From positions 12,855,914 to 12,919,913 of the forward strand of contig NC_072469.1 of NCBI RefSeq assembly GCF_027596085.1: a stretch of DNA of 64,000 nucleotides, written 5' to 3'. This document shows positions 15,338 through 26,903 of this stretch, piece by piece (the first letter of the stretch is position 1; each line of letters opens with the position of its first letter). The DNA comes from Anoplopoma fimbria (taxonomy: Eukaryota; Chordata; Actinopteri; Perciformes; Anoplopomatidae). The translations under genes were made by a program, and so were the position numbers. The notes beneath the pieces are model-generated. The model had not been told where the DNA came from, searched no databases, and saw nothing but the letters and a program-made list of their open reading frames with translations.

Positions 15338-15364
15338 AGCAGCAGCAGCAGCAGCAGCAGCAGC
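15338..15364. repeat. (AGC)9 trinucleotide repeat
   Basis: Nine near-perfect AGC units, 28 bp after a (GT)n array. No exon supports it being coding. Confidence 0.95.
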
Positions 15365-17108
15365 GTCGTTTGTAATTAGGTGAGAGATCATGCAGCGCTG
15401 TCTGCTGAAACTATAAATTGTCGAGTCTGACACAGCGCACTCCTTGGAAGTGTTTCCATAATTGGAAGCCTCTGTCTCAGCCTTGTTGTCCTTATTGCTC
15501 CTTTCAACACAAATGATTTGCCACAAGCTTTAATTCAGCTCTCGTGATTGAATCTGGTACAGCAATGCACTGTGATGTCAACTTAAGATCACTGGAAATG
15601 AGGCGAAGGCAGCAGTGAATATTTGTCAAAGATAAAAAAAGAACAGAAATAGTGAAGAACAGAGAAAGTGGGGTAGTAAATGAAACACAGATTATGTGTC
15701 AGCTACAGTAATAGTAGCAGTGCAACTAACTATGAAAATATCTCAACATAAAATGACTACCGGGTTGGTACGACTCACTGTGCTGGTGATGATGTTCTCT
15801 ATTTTAAACCTAAAAGGAAAAATATTTTTCTTTTAACATAGCACTCAATTTGAACATAATGAATGGATTTAGCTAACATTATGAGAGATATAACAAGAAA
15901 CTCCAGCCATTCTTTATCTTTATCTTTGAACCAAAAGTCATTGTCACTTTATAGGAAACATTAAACTTTACTGTTGCTGAAGGCTAGTGAAAAATAGTGC
16001 GCTCTCCGTTCTGTCAGTACTATATAACTATAAAGATCAAAATCTTTTCTCAAAACTGCAAAAAAGCATATTGATTTTATTATCTAGGTGATTGATAAGG
16101 GAAAAAATATAATATTGTTTACTATTAAGGCAAGACACACCTTCATGACAAGTGGTACACACAAAATCCATCTTTTTTAAATGTTTTTTGAGAATAATTT
16201 GATATTTTTTATTTAAAAAAACAAAATGTCACTCTGGGATGAGAAAGGGTCTTTATGCCTTCAGCAAAAGAAAAATGTACATAACCCTCCCAAGTCTGTA
16301 AAATACCTTTATTGACACTTGAGACCCTCGAAAGCCTCAATAGCAACATTTTGGGAGGGTCTCTAAAATCATAAGACACTTATTTGTCACTTGCAGGTGC
16401 CTTCTCCATATCATCTCCTGGAGCACCAGAACAAATATAATTAATGAAATATGCTTTAAATGTTTTTGGAATCTGCTTTTTTAAATAACGGAAAACAATT
16501 TTTCTGCATTTCTGCAAGAATGAAATGTTAAGACGAAGGCTGTGATATCAGTAAATAGTAAAATAATCGTTTGGCCAAATCAAGTTCTCTCTTTAAACTT
16601 TTTGGAAGTTGTCTTTGGTTTTAGTTACAAAAACCTTTCGATTCTCTTTAGGGAGGAGCCACAAAACCCAATATCTCCTCGCATCTTTTATTCACTGTAT
16701 AAACTCAGAATGTCTTTATCCTACTGCATAATCTGTACCAGCATCCTAACTGGGATACTGCTCCTAAAACCTGTCCATAACCCTGAAATGTTTCCGATCA
16801 AACTTTTTGGGAGAATCATTGTATATTATTTGAGTATTATAGGTCTACTATAGAAGCTGCATAGCCCAAGTAAAATAATATAACAATAACATTTCAGCTG
16901 ATTATGGCTGACACAACATAACGTGCATAATTAATAATAAATAAATGGGAACAAGGAGCAAGAGATTGCTGATATCGGCCGATACACATGGCAACATCTG
17001 GATGACGGGAGTGCTGTTGATTTTTTTTTTTTTTTTTCACCTTAACTTGGTCTTAAAAAAAAAACTGTCTTGTCAGACTTGTACTATCTAAACAACTAAA
17101 ACAGTCTT
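15365..17108. other. intergenic DNA, no gene recognised
   Basis: AT-rich sequence. The open frame at 16542-16853 has no recognisable domain, no splice context and a composition matching the AT background, so it is not called a gene. Confidence 0.5.
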
Positions 17109-17297
17109 CAACCTGCTGAAGATGATTACTGTATTGCTGGGTGAGTACTGAGCTACAACAGACTTTTGCACATACAGGAACTACATAAAGGTGAAAGGTC
17201 TTGACCAACCTGCTGAAGATGATTACTGTATTGCTGGGTGAGTACTGAGCTACAACAGCCTTTTGCACATACAGGAACTACATAAAGGTGAAAGGTC
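17109..17297. repeat. tandem duplication, two ~92-bp copies at 97-bp spacing
   Basis: The block from CAACCTGCTGAAGATG to GGTGAAAGGTC occurs at 17109-17200 and again at 17206-17297 with a single substitution (ACAGACTTTTG against ACAGCCTTTTG). Such high identity indicates a recent duplication. Confidence 0.95.
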
Positions 17298-17619
17298 AAG
17301 TGTGTGGTGGGGGTTAATGTCTTTATAGCTTTAATCTTTATTGGCTGCAGTAGTCCAGCCAAGGTTATTTATTTAGAATGAAATAGAATATGAATTTATT
17401 GTTTATGGATGAATTTATTGTTTAAAACAGACCTAGAGTCCATATCTTGTATCAGATTTAGTCATCAGAATGAGGAGATGTTGGCTGTCACCCTAATAGT
17501 ACATCATATTGGACATGTTACAATACAATATTGTCACCTGGAAATAGCATTTACATATTTGTTTTCTCAATGACATTGTGGTCCTTTTTGATAGCGCTTA
17601 TAGTTAGGGCTGGTTCTGG

Positions 17620-18476
17620 TTCGCCTTGGTCCAGCACCTAGATATGCTGCTATATGCCTAGACAGCCGGCCGCCCACACAGGGGACTACCTAGGATACAC
17701 TGAGCTCCTCTCTCCTCTTCTCTCCCTCCCTCTTTGTGTATTAATCTCCTATTTATGCACATTACTGATTTTGCTTCTTCCCCGGAGTCCTTGTGCTTTC
17801 TCGCCTCGCAGGTTCCCAGGAATCGGGGTTATATTTGGACTGTCATCATGCCACCTGCTGAGGCCCTGCTGACACCGACTGCTACCACCATTATTATTAC
17901 TAGTCACATTACTATTACTATTACCTGTACCATTAAGCATTTTAGCTTTACTTCCATCCTGAAGCCCTTTTTGCTTTCTCGCTCTGCAGGTTTCCATGAA
18001 TTGTTGTGGTACCTGGACCGTAGTCGTGCCTCCTGCTGTGAGCCGACTGACACCCACTGCTACTTCGATTATTATTATTAATCACATTACTATCCCTATT
18101 TCATAATTATAATTCTACTATAATAATTGCTGCTGTTATTATAAGTAGTCTTATTAAATGAATCATTTATGTCATATACATTGAATGTGTTGTATCTCTG
18201 CTATGCTGTTCATTCTGTACACATGACATCTATTGCATTCTGTCCATCCTGGGAGAAGGATCCCTCCTCTGTCGTTCTCCCATAGGTTTCTTCCTTTTTT
18301 CTCCCTGTTAAAGGGTTTTTTTAGGGGTTTTTCCTGTGCCAATGTGAGGGTCCCGGGACAGAGGATGTCGCATTTGTACAGATTGTAAAGCCCTCTGAGG
18401 CAAATTTGTAATTTGTGATTCTGGGCTATACAAAATAAACTGAATTGAATTGAATTGAATTGGTGATAAAGCCTGG
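17620..18476 (+). mobile_element. 5'-truncated LINE 3' end with (TTGAA)n-type tail
   Basis: This is a retrotransposon 3' UTR. It ends GTGATTCTGGGCTATACAAAATAAAC followed by about four ATTGA/TTGAA units, a 3' tail common among teleost LINEs of the L2/CR1 group. The segment carries a poly(A)-signal-like AATAAA just before the tail. An internal pair of diverged tandem units, each with CTTTCTCGC-CT(C)GCAGGTT and (ATT)n, lies at about 17789-17908 and 17965-18085. No reverse transcriptase frame remains. Related fragments lie at 13425 (+) and 19885 (-). The clade is inferred from the tail only. Confidence 0.65.
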
Positions 18477-18596
18477 ATCATGTTTACAGGCAATGTAGGG
18501 TCGTTTTTTTGGAGTGAATGAAGTGCTTCATTTTGGTAGTGCACAGGGGAGGTGGTCTGGGTGGTCCGTGGCACTCCGTGGCACTCCGTGCCTCCA

Positions 18597-18925
18597 GGAC
18601 TGAGTGAGTGAGCGTGCATCTCTGTGTCTGTCCACAGCTAATCTTGCATTCTGCTATTGGGGAACTGCTTAATATTTGGTGTGCCCAGTTACAGCTGCAT
18701 GCTCAAGGACTTGTCGTGGTTGGGGTGACTCACAATTTCTCAAGTCACCTTTTATTTCCTGTTTTATACTGCCATTGCCTGCCAGCTGGCTCCTCACTCA
18801 CTGCTCTTAATCGGCCCTTGGCCAGTAGGGGCCCCTTGGGAAAAGACAGCTGAGTGCATGTACGACCCCCAGTTGCTTCTCTGCGGCCAGAGACATAGTG
18901 GAGCTGAAACAGTTTGCATACTTTT
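18597..18925 (+). repeat. dispersed repeat family R3, copy 2
   Basis: This copy aligns by eye over most of its length with the reverse complement of 41045-41320. Shared phrases include GTGAGTGAG, GTGTCTGTC-CAGCTAAT, GTGGTTGGGGTGACTCACA, CCTTTTATT and GTTTTATACTG. No coding frame or terminal inverted repeat was seen. Confidence 0.7.
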
Positions 18926-19156
18926 ATTGTTTTGGACGGTGTGTTTTTACCTCTCACTTTCCGCTCACTTTTATCTACTTTTCTGCACGGTGTGTTTGGC
19001 TAACCGCTAACAGCAAACAGAACTCCCAGTGCACACACTGCTGTTCCCCTCGCCACTCACTGTCAACTTGAACTTGACAGTTCCTCAAGATTATTCCTGT
19101 TGCCGAGAGACATCCAAGCACTCTCAGACTATGTGAATGTCAATGTCATGAGATGT

Positions 19157-19242
19157 CCAGGCCTGGAGTGTGACCACTGGGCAGAGGTCATTGTTTTACT
19201 GCTCAGCATAGCGGGCGACCCACTTTAATCTCTGATTAATTC
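19157..19242 (+). repeat. 86-bp repeat R2, copy 1, fused to (GT)n
   Basis: Matches 37028-37113 at 83 of 86 positions (substitutions only). Both copies run from CCAGGCCTG to TCTGATTAATTC and are followed at once by a GT array longer than 135 bp. Sequences outside the unit and its GT tail differ. Confidence 0.9.
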
Positions 19243-19387
<145 letters not shown>

Positions 19388-19884
19388 GGCATGAAGCAGC
19401 GATCGCAGGATATGGCCGGTTACCCCCTTGGCACATTTCAGCAAAATTTTCAGCAAAATTCCTGCCCCGTGTAATCCCGGCAATAGAGCGAGTTGCCACG
19501 GTGATAATCTCCCTCATCTCGTCTCCAGACACTTTAATCACAGAGCTTTTGGATGAGGCGGTGTTTGCTGGGAAAGTGGAGGGTATGGGTGGAATCTTTG
19601 TTGGGATGGACTTTTGCATGAATCAATGCATGTAAATTATATTTAAATGTATATATATTATGTGTGTGTATGTATATATATATATAAATAGTAAAGTTTA
19701 TTGAATAGAAATAAAGCTACATTGAGAATGTTAAACATAGCCAACGATGACAATGTAAAGAGTATTTAAAAATGCATCACAAGGTAGGTATGACCATTAA
19801 GCAGCAATGGCTGACTTTTATTTAAATCTCAACATTGTCTCAATCACTCAAGTTTATCTACATGGTCCAGTATCACATATCACA

Positions 19885-20060
19885 AATGTTCCTTTAAAGG
19901 AGCTTTTTGATCTGTACAGCATACAACACTCTCTATTCAGAGAAGGAAAAACTCACCCCTAAAAATAGGAAAAAGAACAACTGAGGAGGGATCCCTCTCC
20001 AAGGATTGACACACATGCAATAGATGTCTTGTATACAGAATAACCAATATAATAAAATTA
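19885..20060 (-). mobile_element. LINE 3'-end fragment, minus orientation
   Basis: Read on the - strand it contains the ordered phrases CTGTATACAAGACATCTATTGCATGTG, GAGAGGGATCCCTCCTCAG and TAGGGGTGAG. These match the LINE tail at 18200-18330. It is diverged and 5'-truncated. Confidence 0.6.
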
Positions 20061-20585
20061 CAGTATGGAATGTCAGGATGACAAATTTATGGATAGACTG
20101 TAGCAGGTATCAAAATATTCATCTGGCAGGACCTGAGCCACACATCCTTCTCTCTACCGGTAAATTCCTTAATCTCTATGGAATATTCTGATTGTATTTT
20201 CCTCCTTTCCAGGCAGCCACTGGCTTCCATCCTTATCTCTGCGGTATGAATATCCATTTTCATGGACATTTGACTTGCCTGTCAAAGTCAGAGATAGGGC
20301 TATTTTTCCGGGCTAATGCAGTGCAGACTTCTGAAATGAAAGACCTGTCTTCCAAAGTGAGAGGTTTGGGTCTTCACTTGCAGAACTGTAATGCATAATG
20401 TTATGCATCGCTTGTCTACCACAGCGTCCTTTCTGTCTCATAGATTCAATATTGCATAAATATGAATGATTGAAGAAACAGCCAATAAATGCTTATTATA
20501 ATTTATAATTTATAATTAATAAATTATATATATAAATAACAGTTTTCATTGTATCTTTTCATTCTTGTGTGTATGTAAAACTCAG

Positions 20586-20700
20586 TCATTTTCTCATAGA
20601 CTTCTATACAATCTGACTTATTTGTGCAGAGGGGTCACCCCCTGCTAGTCAGTAGAAAGAATGCAAGATTTAAGAGACTTCCGGAACAGCTTCATTCAGC
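20586..20700 (-). mobile_element. repeat family R1, fragment (5' end only)
   Basis: Reverse-complement match to the start of the R1 repeat (see 54400-54935). It carries the CTTCCGG end (as CCGGAAG on -), the GACTAGCAGGGGGTGAC equivalent and the TTCTCATAGACTTCTATACAA segment. The element is cut off after about 110 bp. Confidence 0.7.
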
Positions 20701-20734
20701 AGAACCGGAGGTTTACTGCCTGGATTCTGGATCC

Positions 20735-20975
20735 TGTATTCACGCTTTTTTTGACTGTCTTCCCCGCTCTGATCAGTTTCACCTGTCCCTCATTAGTCCT
20801 GCATTCACCTCAACTCGTGCTACCCTGTGCTCCCCTGTTCTCACTTCCCTTGTTAGTCAGTCACTATTTATACCACCTGAGTTCCTTTGCCGGCTCTTCT
20901 TTCGTTGCTGTAAGGAGTTTGCCAGCTTCTGCCAGTTGTACCTGCCTGCCTGTTTGAATTAGCTAGTTCCTTATG
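20735..20975 (+). mobile_element. possible LTR-retrotransposon LTR fragment
   Basis: The segment has the style of a teleost Gypsy-type LTR: GATCAGTTTCACCTGTCCCTCATTAGTCCTGCATTCACCTC, then a CTATTTATACCACCTGAG TATA-like box and a CT-rich leader. No second LTR, primer-binding site or TG...CA ends were found, so this is tentative. Confidence 0.3.
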
Positions 20976-21389
20976 CTAATTGAGATTTCATCACTGAATC
21001 TGCCAGTCTCTGCATTTGGGTCCTTTCTGCCTGTCCTGCTCCCTGCACTGTGGCAGGTTTATGAAACACAGAATGGTTTTGAGCCAAAACAAATCTCTGA
21101 TCTGCTACATGACAGTTTTATTTTTTGCAGTTGCTTGCACACTGACAGTGAAAGCTTTGTCACTCAAGTGCTCACTGACGCAGTTTTGTCGTTAAATAGC
21201 ACTGAACTGGAGCAAAAAGTTGTTTACATGTAATGGAATAGGACTTGTGTGGAGATAGAGCAGGAGTCTGCAAATCATATGATTGGTTGCTGCATCACTT
21301 CGTTGGAGCGCTGAAAAAGGGTTGAGGCCAGCCCAACTTTGATTTGTTACACATCACGTCCATCACACCGCTCCATTGAAAATGACATG

Positions 21390-21735
21390 TAGCCTGTCAA
21401 CACAGTCTCACGGCAATTCGTGGAATAGTCACGAAATAAAATCTATTGGCTTGGTGTTCAGGAACATGAATTGCAGGTTTTTTGTGTCACTCGGAACGAC
21501 TTTCTTTTCCTTACAACTTAGGTTAAAGAAATCAAAACCACTTAGTTGAGTTAAGGAAAAACATCATGGTTTGGCTTAGGTTTAGGCATGAAATCCACAA
21601 ACGGTTAGGATTAGGCAACAAAAGCAACTCTTAGGTTAAGCCACTACATGGTGTCGAACACATTTCCTGGTGGACAGTCTTGGTTGTTGGACCCATCCAC
21701 CTCCCCTCCCACCCACTCTTAGTAGTGTTTTTAGG
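21390..21735 (+). repeat. dispersed repeat family R4, copy 1
   Basis: Carries GTCTCACGGCAATTCGTGGAATAGTCACGA at one end, GGTTTAGGC/AGGCAACAAAA in the middle, and GGACCCATCCACCTCCC with CCCACCC at the other. The same ordered phrases occur at 54020-54365 (+), 56155-56440 (-) and 59270-59460 (-). Confidence 0.65.
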
Positions 21736-23454
21736 AAATGATTAAGTACGTCACTTGCTCTGACTGTTGCTTAGTTACATGGATGTGTTTAACTTGTGTC
21801 TCCACCACGAATAACGCTCCTAATTGACCCTCCATTGGCTTTATTTCTGTTCTGAGCAACACGAAAAAAACAGACAATTCGTGTCCCTGGAGAAGAACCA
21901 GTAGATATATTGTCATTGTTTTTAACGCACTTGCATTAGACTGGGCTGAGTCTGTTGCTGTGTCGCTCATAGTGTGAACATAACATAAGGGTTGGCTCGG
22001 TGTCTAAGACTGCTGTGTGTGTTGTGATTGGCAAGCCAGGCTGTCAAATTAGCCTTCAATGTAGCAAAGTAATGAGCAAAGAAAAGTTTTTTTTCTCAAA
22101 TTACCAGCACATCCGTCTGATCCACAAATCATTGTTTTGCTGGATCTGCAAACTTAAACAGCAAAATGAACATTTCTCATGCTATTACTGCAGCAATCAC
22201 TCTCAGATGTCACGTCTAGCCGGGAAATAAAATAAATGTTTGAGATTACTAAGGTATAAAGCATCGTCTCATGTTTGCACACTCAGCAAGAGAAAAAGCT
22301 GAGGCTGCAGTTCTGGCCATCGCCTCAGAAGAGCTGCGTATTCTTATGGAAATGAGAAGCAAATGTATTGTCATTTGCAAAGAAGCACAGCTGAGAGTGA
22401 ATCTCCTTTCCCTCTGGGGCAAGAGAGGAAAAGAGAAAATGATGAATAACTTATGTCACAGTTTTTTCAGTAGTCTCGCAAATGTCACTTTAAATGAGTC
22501 AAATTAGTGAAATAAATGTACTCAAATTATAATTCTCTGCTTCTAGTGATATGTTTGTCCTAGCTTAGCAAATGGACTGGAAGAAGAGGGAAAAAAGCTA
22601 GCCTTCTTTAACTTATAGCATCTCCAAATTTGTCTCAGTTCCATGTAATAAATTGTTAGTTGGTAGGATTGGTGAGGTTTTTGTCGAACGACAAATAGCC
22701 CCAAAGCTAACTGCGACTAAAATCTGTTACTTTTTCTTTAAACAAAATGTGTATTTAAGACCGCTTTCAACTTTGGAGCTTTGGAAGAAGTCATTTTTAT
22801 ACTTTTGAAGCATTTATGGTAGCAGTTTCAGCTTGTTTTCAGTCATTGTGCTAAGATAGGCCAGGCCTATCTCTGTGCTGAATGCACAGAGGGCAAACTG
22901 ATACTGATCCTCTCATTTGACTATGAATACTGTTGAACACAATATCAGCCCGATAATGGCCCAACCTGACAGAGGTAGACTGTCAGGAACAATTGAACGC
23001 TGGTTTTAACCTGTGTAATGTGTCATGCAGGGGTGAAAGTAGAATTAGATTTTGCCGGCCCTACTACCCCAACATTCATCGCTTCATATTGTTCTCCTCC
23101 CAGCACAATCTTCATGCATTCCTGAACAAACACATTCATTGTTTTAACGCCCCTGTTGTTTAGAGAGAAATCAGAAAGACTTGACATCATGTTTAGCATT
23201 TTTATTTAAATGGTGAAACTTCCACAGAATCATTTTTGAACTTAGACAAAACTTTCCAAATATAACCAGTTTTTTTCCTTAAATTAGAAGAAAATGACAA
23301 CTAAATTCATCAACAACAATTAAACAGTTTAAGCACTTATTAAAAACCTGAAAGGGTGTGGGCACAAACACACTGGGCACTGGAACAATTAAAAAACAAT
23401 TTATAAGAAGGATAGTGAATTTTTTCATGTCCATTTAATTACGGGAAGCCAAAA
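21736..23454. other. intergenic DNA, no gene recognised
   Basis: No recognisable exon. CAGGGGTGAAAGTAG near 23030 looks like the end of a hAT-type MITE, but I could not find its partner end. The short ORFs near 22000 and 22271 lack any domain or splice context. Confidence 0.45.
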
Positions 23455-24380
23455 TCATGAACCTGATTAATGTTCGATTAATTCTGCAGCCCTATAGCTT
23501 CAGGTGGTGTGCAGACATCCACTGAGAGATGGTACCACTTTGGTTTCAGGCCGGAGGAAAGACAGAATTAGTTGAGTACCACCTGCAATGCTGTGATAGG
23601 ACAAAGCCATGTGAGCAGACAACAGAGCCAATTGATTTAGTGTGGAGAAAAAAAGAGGAAGGGACCCAGAACCAATCCCTGAGGGACCCCAGTAGTACAT
23701 GTTTTAGACACAGATCCTCTTCAAGTTACCCTCTAAGTGCGGCCCTTGAGATAAGATGTGATCAGGAAGAGCCCTATGACATAACACGTCAGCACAGTGT
23801 AGAGTTTTAGAAAGAAATGGAAGAGAGACAGGTCTGTAATTCTTAACATCAAAAGGGTCAAGTATTGTTTTCTTTAAAAGAGGGTTCACTCTTGATGGTT
23901 TTAGAGAGTTAGGAAAACAACCAGCTGTCAAAGAGGTATTGATGAGGTGCGTGAGGAAAGGAAGGAGGTCGGGAGTGACAGACTGAAGAAGGTGAGATGA
24001 GTAACAGTGGTTGGGCAGTGGGAGGTAACCAAGGTTCCTTAGAGCCTTGAAAATGGAATTAAGAGTGGGAGATGAAGAGGTGAATATAGGACAGGTGAAG
24101 TCAGCAGATGGGTGGGGAAATGAAGAGCGTATGTCATCTATCTTCTTTACAAAGTAAGTTAAGTAACGTTGTTGATTAGTAGAAGGAAGTGAGTGGGGCG
24201 TATCAAGGAGGGTAGAGAAGAGGTTTTGGAGGGTTGGAGAAGGAAGAATCAATGTTGGATTGAAAGAAATGGGCTTTTAGCTGGTGATAAAGGAAGTGGA
24301 GAAGGAGGAGGGAACAGATTTAGAGGCAAGGAGGTCTTAGAGAGATTGGAATTCTCATTTTCTTTCTGTTGCCTGTAGAG
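23455..24380 (-). pseudogene. degenerate LINE reverse transcriptase (L2/CR1-like)
   Basis: On the - strand, 24252-23704 encodes KKIDDIRSSF, then FLTHLINTSLTAGCFPNSLK and NYRPVSLPFLSKTL, which is the N-terminal part of a non-LTR retrotransposon reverse transcriptase. A second frame (23700-23500) continues with GPSGIGSGSLPLFFSTLNQL and SYHSIAGGTQLILSF. The first corresponds to the GVPQGSVLGPLLF motif and the second to the YADDTQL catalytic box, here without its aspartates. The fingers-palm segment between SKTL and the PQGS region is missing, and stops separate the frames. The element is therefore dead. RNase H-like and endonuclease regions were not seen. The family assignment is by motif style. 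Confidence 0.85.
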
Positions 24381-24389
24381 TGGTTTGCT

Positions 24390-25434
24390 CATCACACAAC
24401 CAAAGGAGAAAGAGGCGTTGACCTTCCATCTGCTTTTTCTTCCATGTACAGTATCCCCTCCTTCTTCACTTATCTCCTACTGCCTTTATCCTCTACATCT
24501 CTTATTGTCTGAATGTTTCATTTTTTCAGTAGGGAGAAAAAAAGAATGTTCCAGTTCTTATCTAGCGAGAGGTTTTGCCACTGATGAGACTCCCACTGAT
24601 ACACAGCATTATCACAGTGTTAACATGTGTTTGTAGCCGGTCTCCGAGGGATTAGAGCATCATCACTGCCCCTCGGGATTTCATCAAATATCTCCCACTG
24701 AGCACTGATCGGGGTGGGGGGGCAAGAAAGGCAGGATACAGCGATCAGGCAGTGTAGCAGTCGGTTTATAGTAGGATGTGGTGAATTCTGTATAAATTCA
24801 GTAAATGAACCGTGTTAATTGCTCAACCAGCAGATGTTTCAAAGACGTGACACGCTCTCTATTCATCAACCTCCTCGGGCTAAATCCAGGAAGTTAGCCT
24901 ACATTTCTGTTCTGTTTCTAGTCGTCTGCTGTGCTTCTCATGAAGTGAGTGCCGATAGGAATCAGATACCAGCACAGGCTTCTGAAGACTGTCCTTCCAA
25001 GAAAAACGTAAGCATTAGTTAGAAGAGTCGTGAAGTTCCTTTTTGCATTCAATTTACTAGAGACTGTTGACGTTAGTTACGTTAGTAACACAATAGGCTT
25101 TTTTTCAAAGCAGGGGAAACACACGTAAAAATTATAAAATCAATATTGGCCAAATTCCATTTAGCTGTTCTGACCCAGGGTCCTGGCATTTTGCATGACG
25201 GCTCACCTATCACTATCGCTCTGGCCTATATATTGTTCCCTGACCTTAAAAGAGCACTCCACTGATTCAACAACACACTCCTATAACATTGTCGGACTCA
25301 TGATGCAGTAGAGGATGTCATCTTTTCAAATTTCTTCTTCCTGAAGCAAATTTTACATCATAGCCAAACTGTGGAATTTTGAATTTCTGGGTCCGTCACA
25401 TGATGTCATGCAAGTGCAAACACTTGAATAGCCC
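24390..25434. other. intergenic DNA, no gene recognised
   Basis: Short frames at 24385 and 24819 have no recognisable motif. The second starts with a polar segment followed by LAYISVLFLVVCCASHEVSA, which looks like a signal peptide, but has no supporting exon downstream. Confidence 0.45.
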
Positions 25435-25650
25435 TTCCCTAAAGGAGCAGTGCTTAGGATTTAGTGCCATCCAGTGGTGAGGTTGCAGATCGCAACTAAC
25501 CGAATACCACTCTGCTCAACTATCTATTTCCGACTGTGTCGGAGAACTATATGGAGAATAACGTTTTTTGTTGTTTTAACATAGATCCCTCTGCAAGGTA
25601 AAGTAAGAGATTGTTTCTCTGGTATCAAGGTGCACCATTGATCTTACAAA
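25435..25650 (+). repeat. teleost dispersed repeat fragment (GGATTTAGTG type)
   Basis: Contains GGATTTAGTGCCATCCAGTGGTGAGGTTGCAG followed by CAACTAACCGAATACC. This reads as a widely dispersed teleost element. It is non-coding and its boundaries are approximate. Confidence 0.5.
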
Positions 25651-26572
25651 TAGGTCATCATTAATAACCTTACGAACATCTCAATGTATTAACATTTTTG
25701 TCGTTGTTGAGGAAAAATAATGACACTAATTGTATTCTTTTAGTGTTACAGACTGACCTGAGCACCTCCAGCTGCCTTAAATGAAAGAAAAAAATCCCTG
25801 AAGATGCAGACAAACAGGAGGCATTATACATCTCCCTTAATGTAGATAAGTCCCACTTGTTCAGCATATTCATCTAGCACTTCCATTTCCTCTGATGGAG
25901 GGTGGCGTGACACAAAGGGATAAGAGACCGAGAGCCTCAATGGAGGGCAGCATCCCAGGTCAGACTGCTGCTGCTGCTTTTTAGATGTTCTGTTGTATAT
26001 TAGACTGGATTACTTCAACTCTGCTCTGGAAATATTTATACTGTCAGGGCAAGTGTGGATATAGGAAAAATAATAGAATCCAAGGCCATTAGTGCTCTGA
26101 TCTCAGTAATGTTATAGAGGACAGCCTGCTTGGAAAGAAGCAAATCGGGAAAGCATTCATGTAAAGTGCTCTAGGAAAATTATTATTGAGATGAAGCTAA
26201 AATTGATTCCTTTATAAAGAACAACTGATTATACCTTTTTGGGGGAATCACGTAGCATTTGGCTCAGGTTTGACTTTATGAATATGTTTAATTAAAGTTA
26301 CAGGATTGATATGCAATAGGCACACGGAGAAAGTGATAGGAATAGGGAAAGCAGGGAGGGATGGAAGAAGCGAAAGGGGGTGGGATGTTGCCTAATCCCG
26401 GCAGCATCACCACACACCAACACCATCTGTCACCATTCACACATGGAGTCAGCTGCCTGGACCGGATCCGCCGGGTGCTGACGGGTACCGGCTAGTACAG
26501 GCGGGTACTGGTGATGGGGAAGGGGTTAGGTGCATCTCCCGCACCCAGTGGTCTGCACAGAGCGTTGCGAGG
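25651..26572. other. intergenic DNA upstream of lancl2
   Basis: No exon recognised. From about 26380 the sequence turns GC-rich (CCGGATCCGCCGGGTGCTGACGGG region), which may be the distal edge of the lancl2 CpG-rich promoter region, now split by the hAT-like MITE at 26581. Confidence 0.4.
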
Positions 26573-26903
26573 GTGACAGGCAGGGGCGCCGCTAGGGATT
26601 TTGGGCCCCATGAAAAGAATCTTTACAGGGCCCCCAACACAGCGGACTGAACCATTTTACGTAAATAGAGGGGGGGAAGGGGGGGCCCTGCAGGGGTTGA
26701 TGCTTCCAAAACAAATAAAGGAATTGTTACCAGGACATGGAAAATAAAACATGTGTGATTATATGTTAGTTAATAACTTAGTGTCATTATTTTTTCTGTA
26801 TTATAATTTCATCATCATTAGGGGCCTCTCTGGGCCCCCCTCCATCATGGGCCCCTAGAATCCGTCTCCTTTACCCCCCCTTTTCGGCGCCCCTGGTGAC
26901 AGG
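26573..26903. mobile_element. hAT-type MITE with 8-bp target-site duplication
   Basis: The element spans 26581-26895 (315 bp). Its ends are perfect inverted repeats of at least 11 bp: CAGGGGCGCCG on the left and CGGCGCCCCTG on the right. It is flanked by an exact 8-bp duplication, GTGACAGG, at 26573-26580 and 26896-26903. An 8-bp duplication with CAGGGG-type ends is the hAT superfamily signature. There is no coding capacity; the interior is rich in GGGCCC-like blocks. It sits directly upstream of the probable first exon of lancl2. Confidence 0.93.

Noticed and set aside
16542..16853. 103-codon frame with hydrophobic stretches
   Set aside because: No family recognised, AT-driven Leu/Ile/Phe composition, no splice context.
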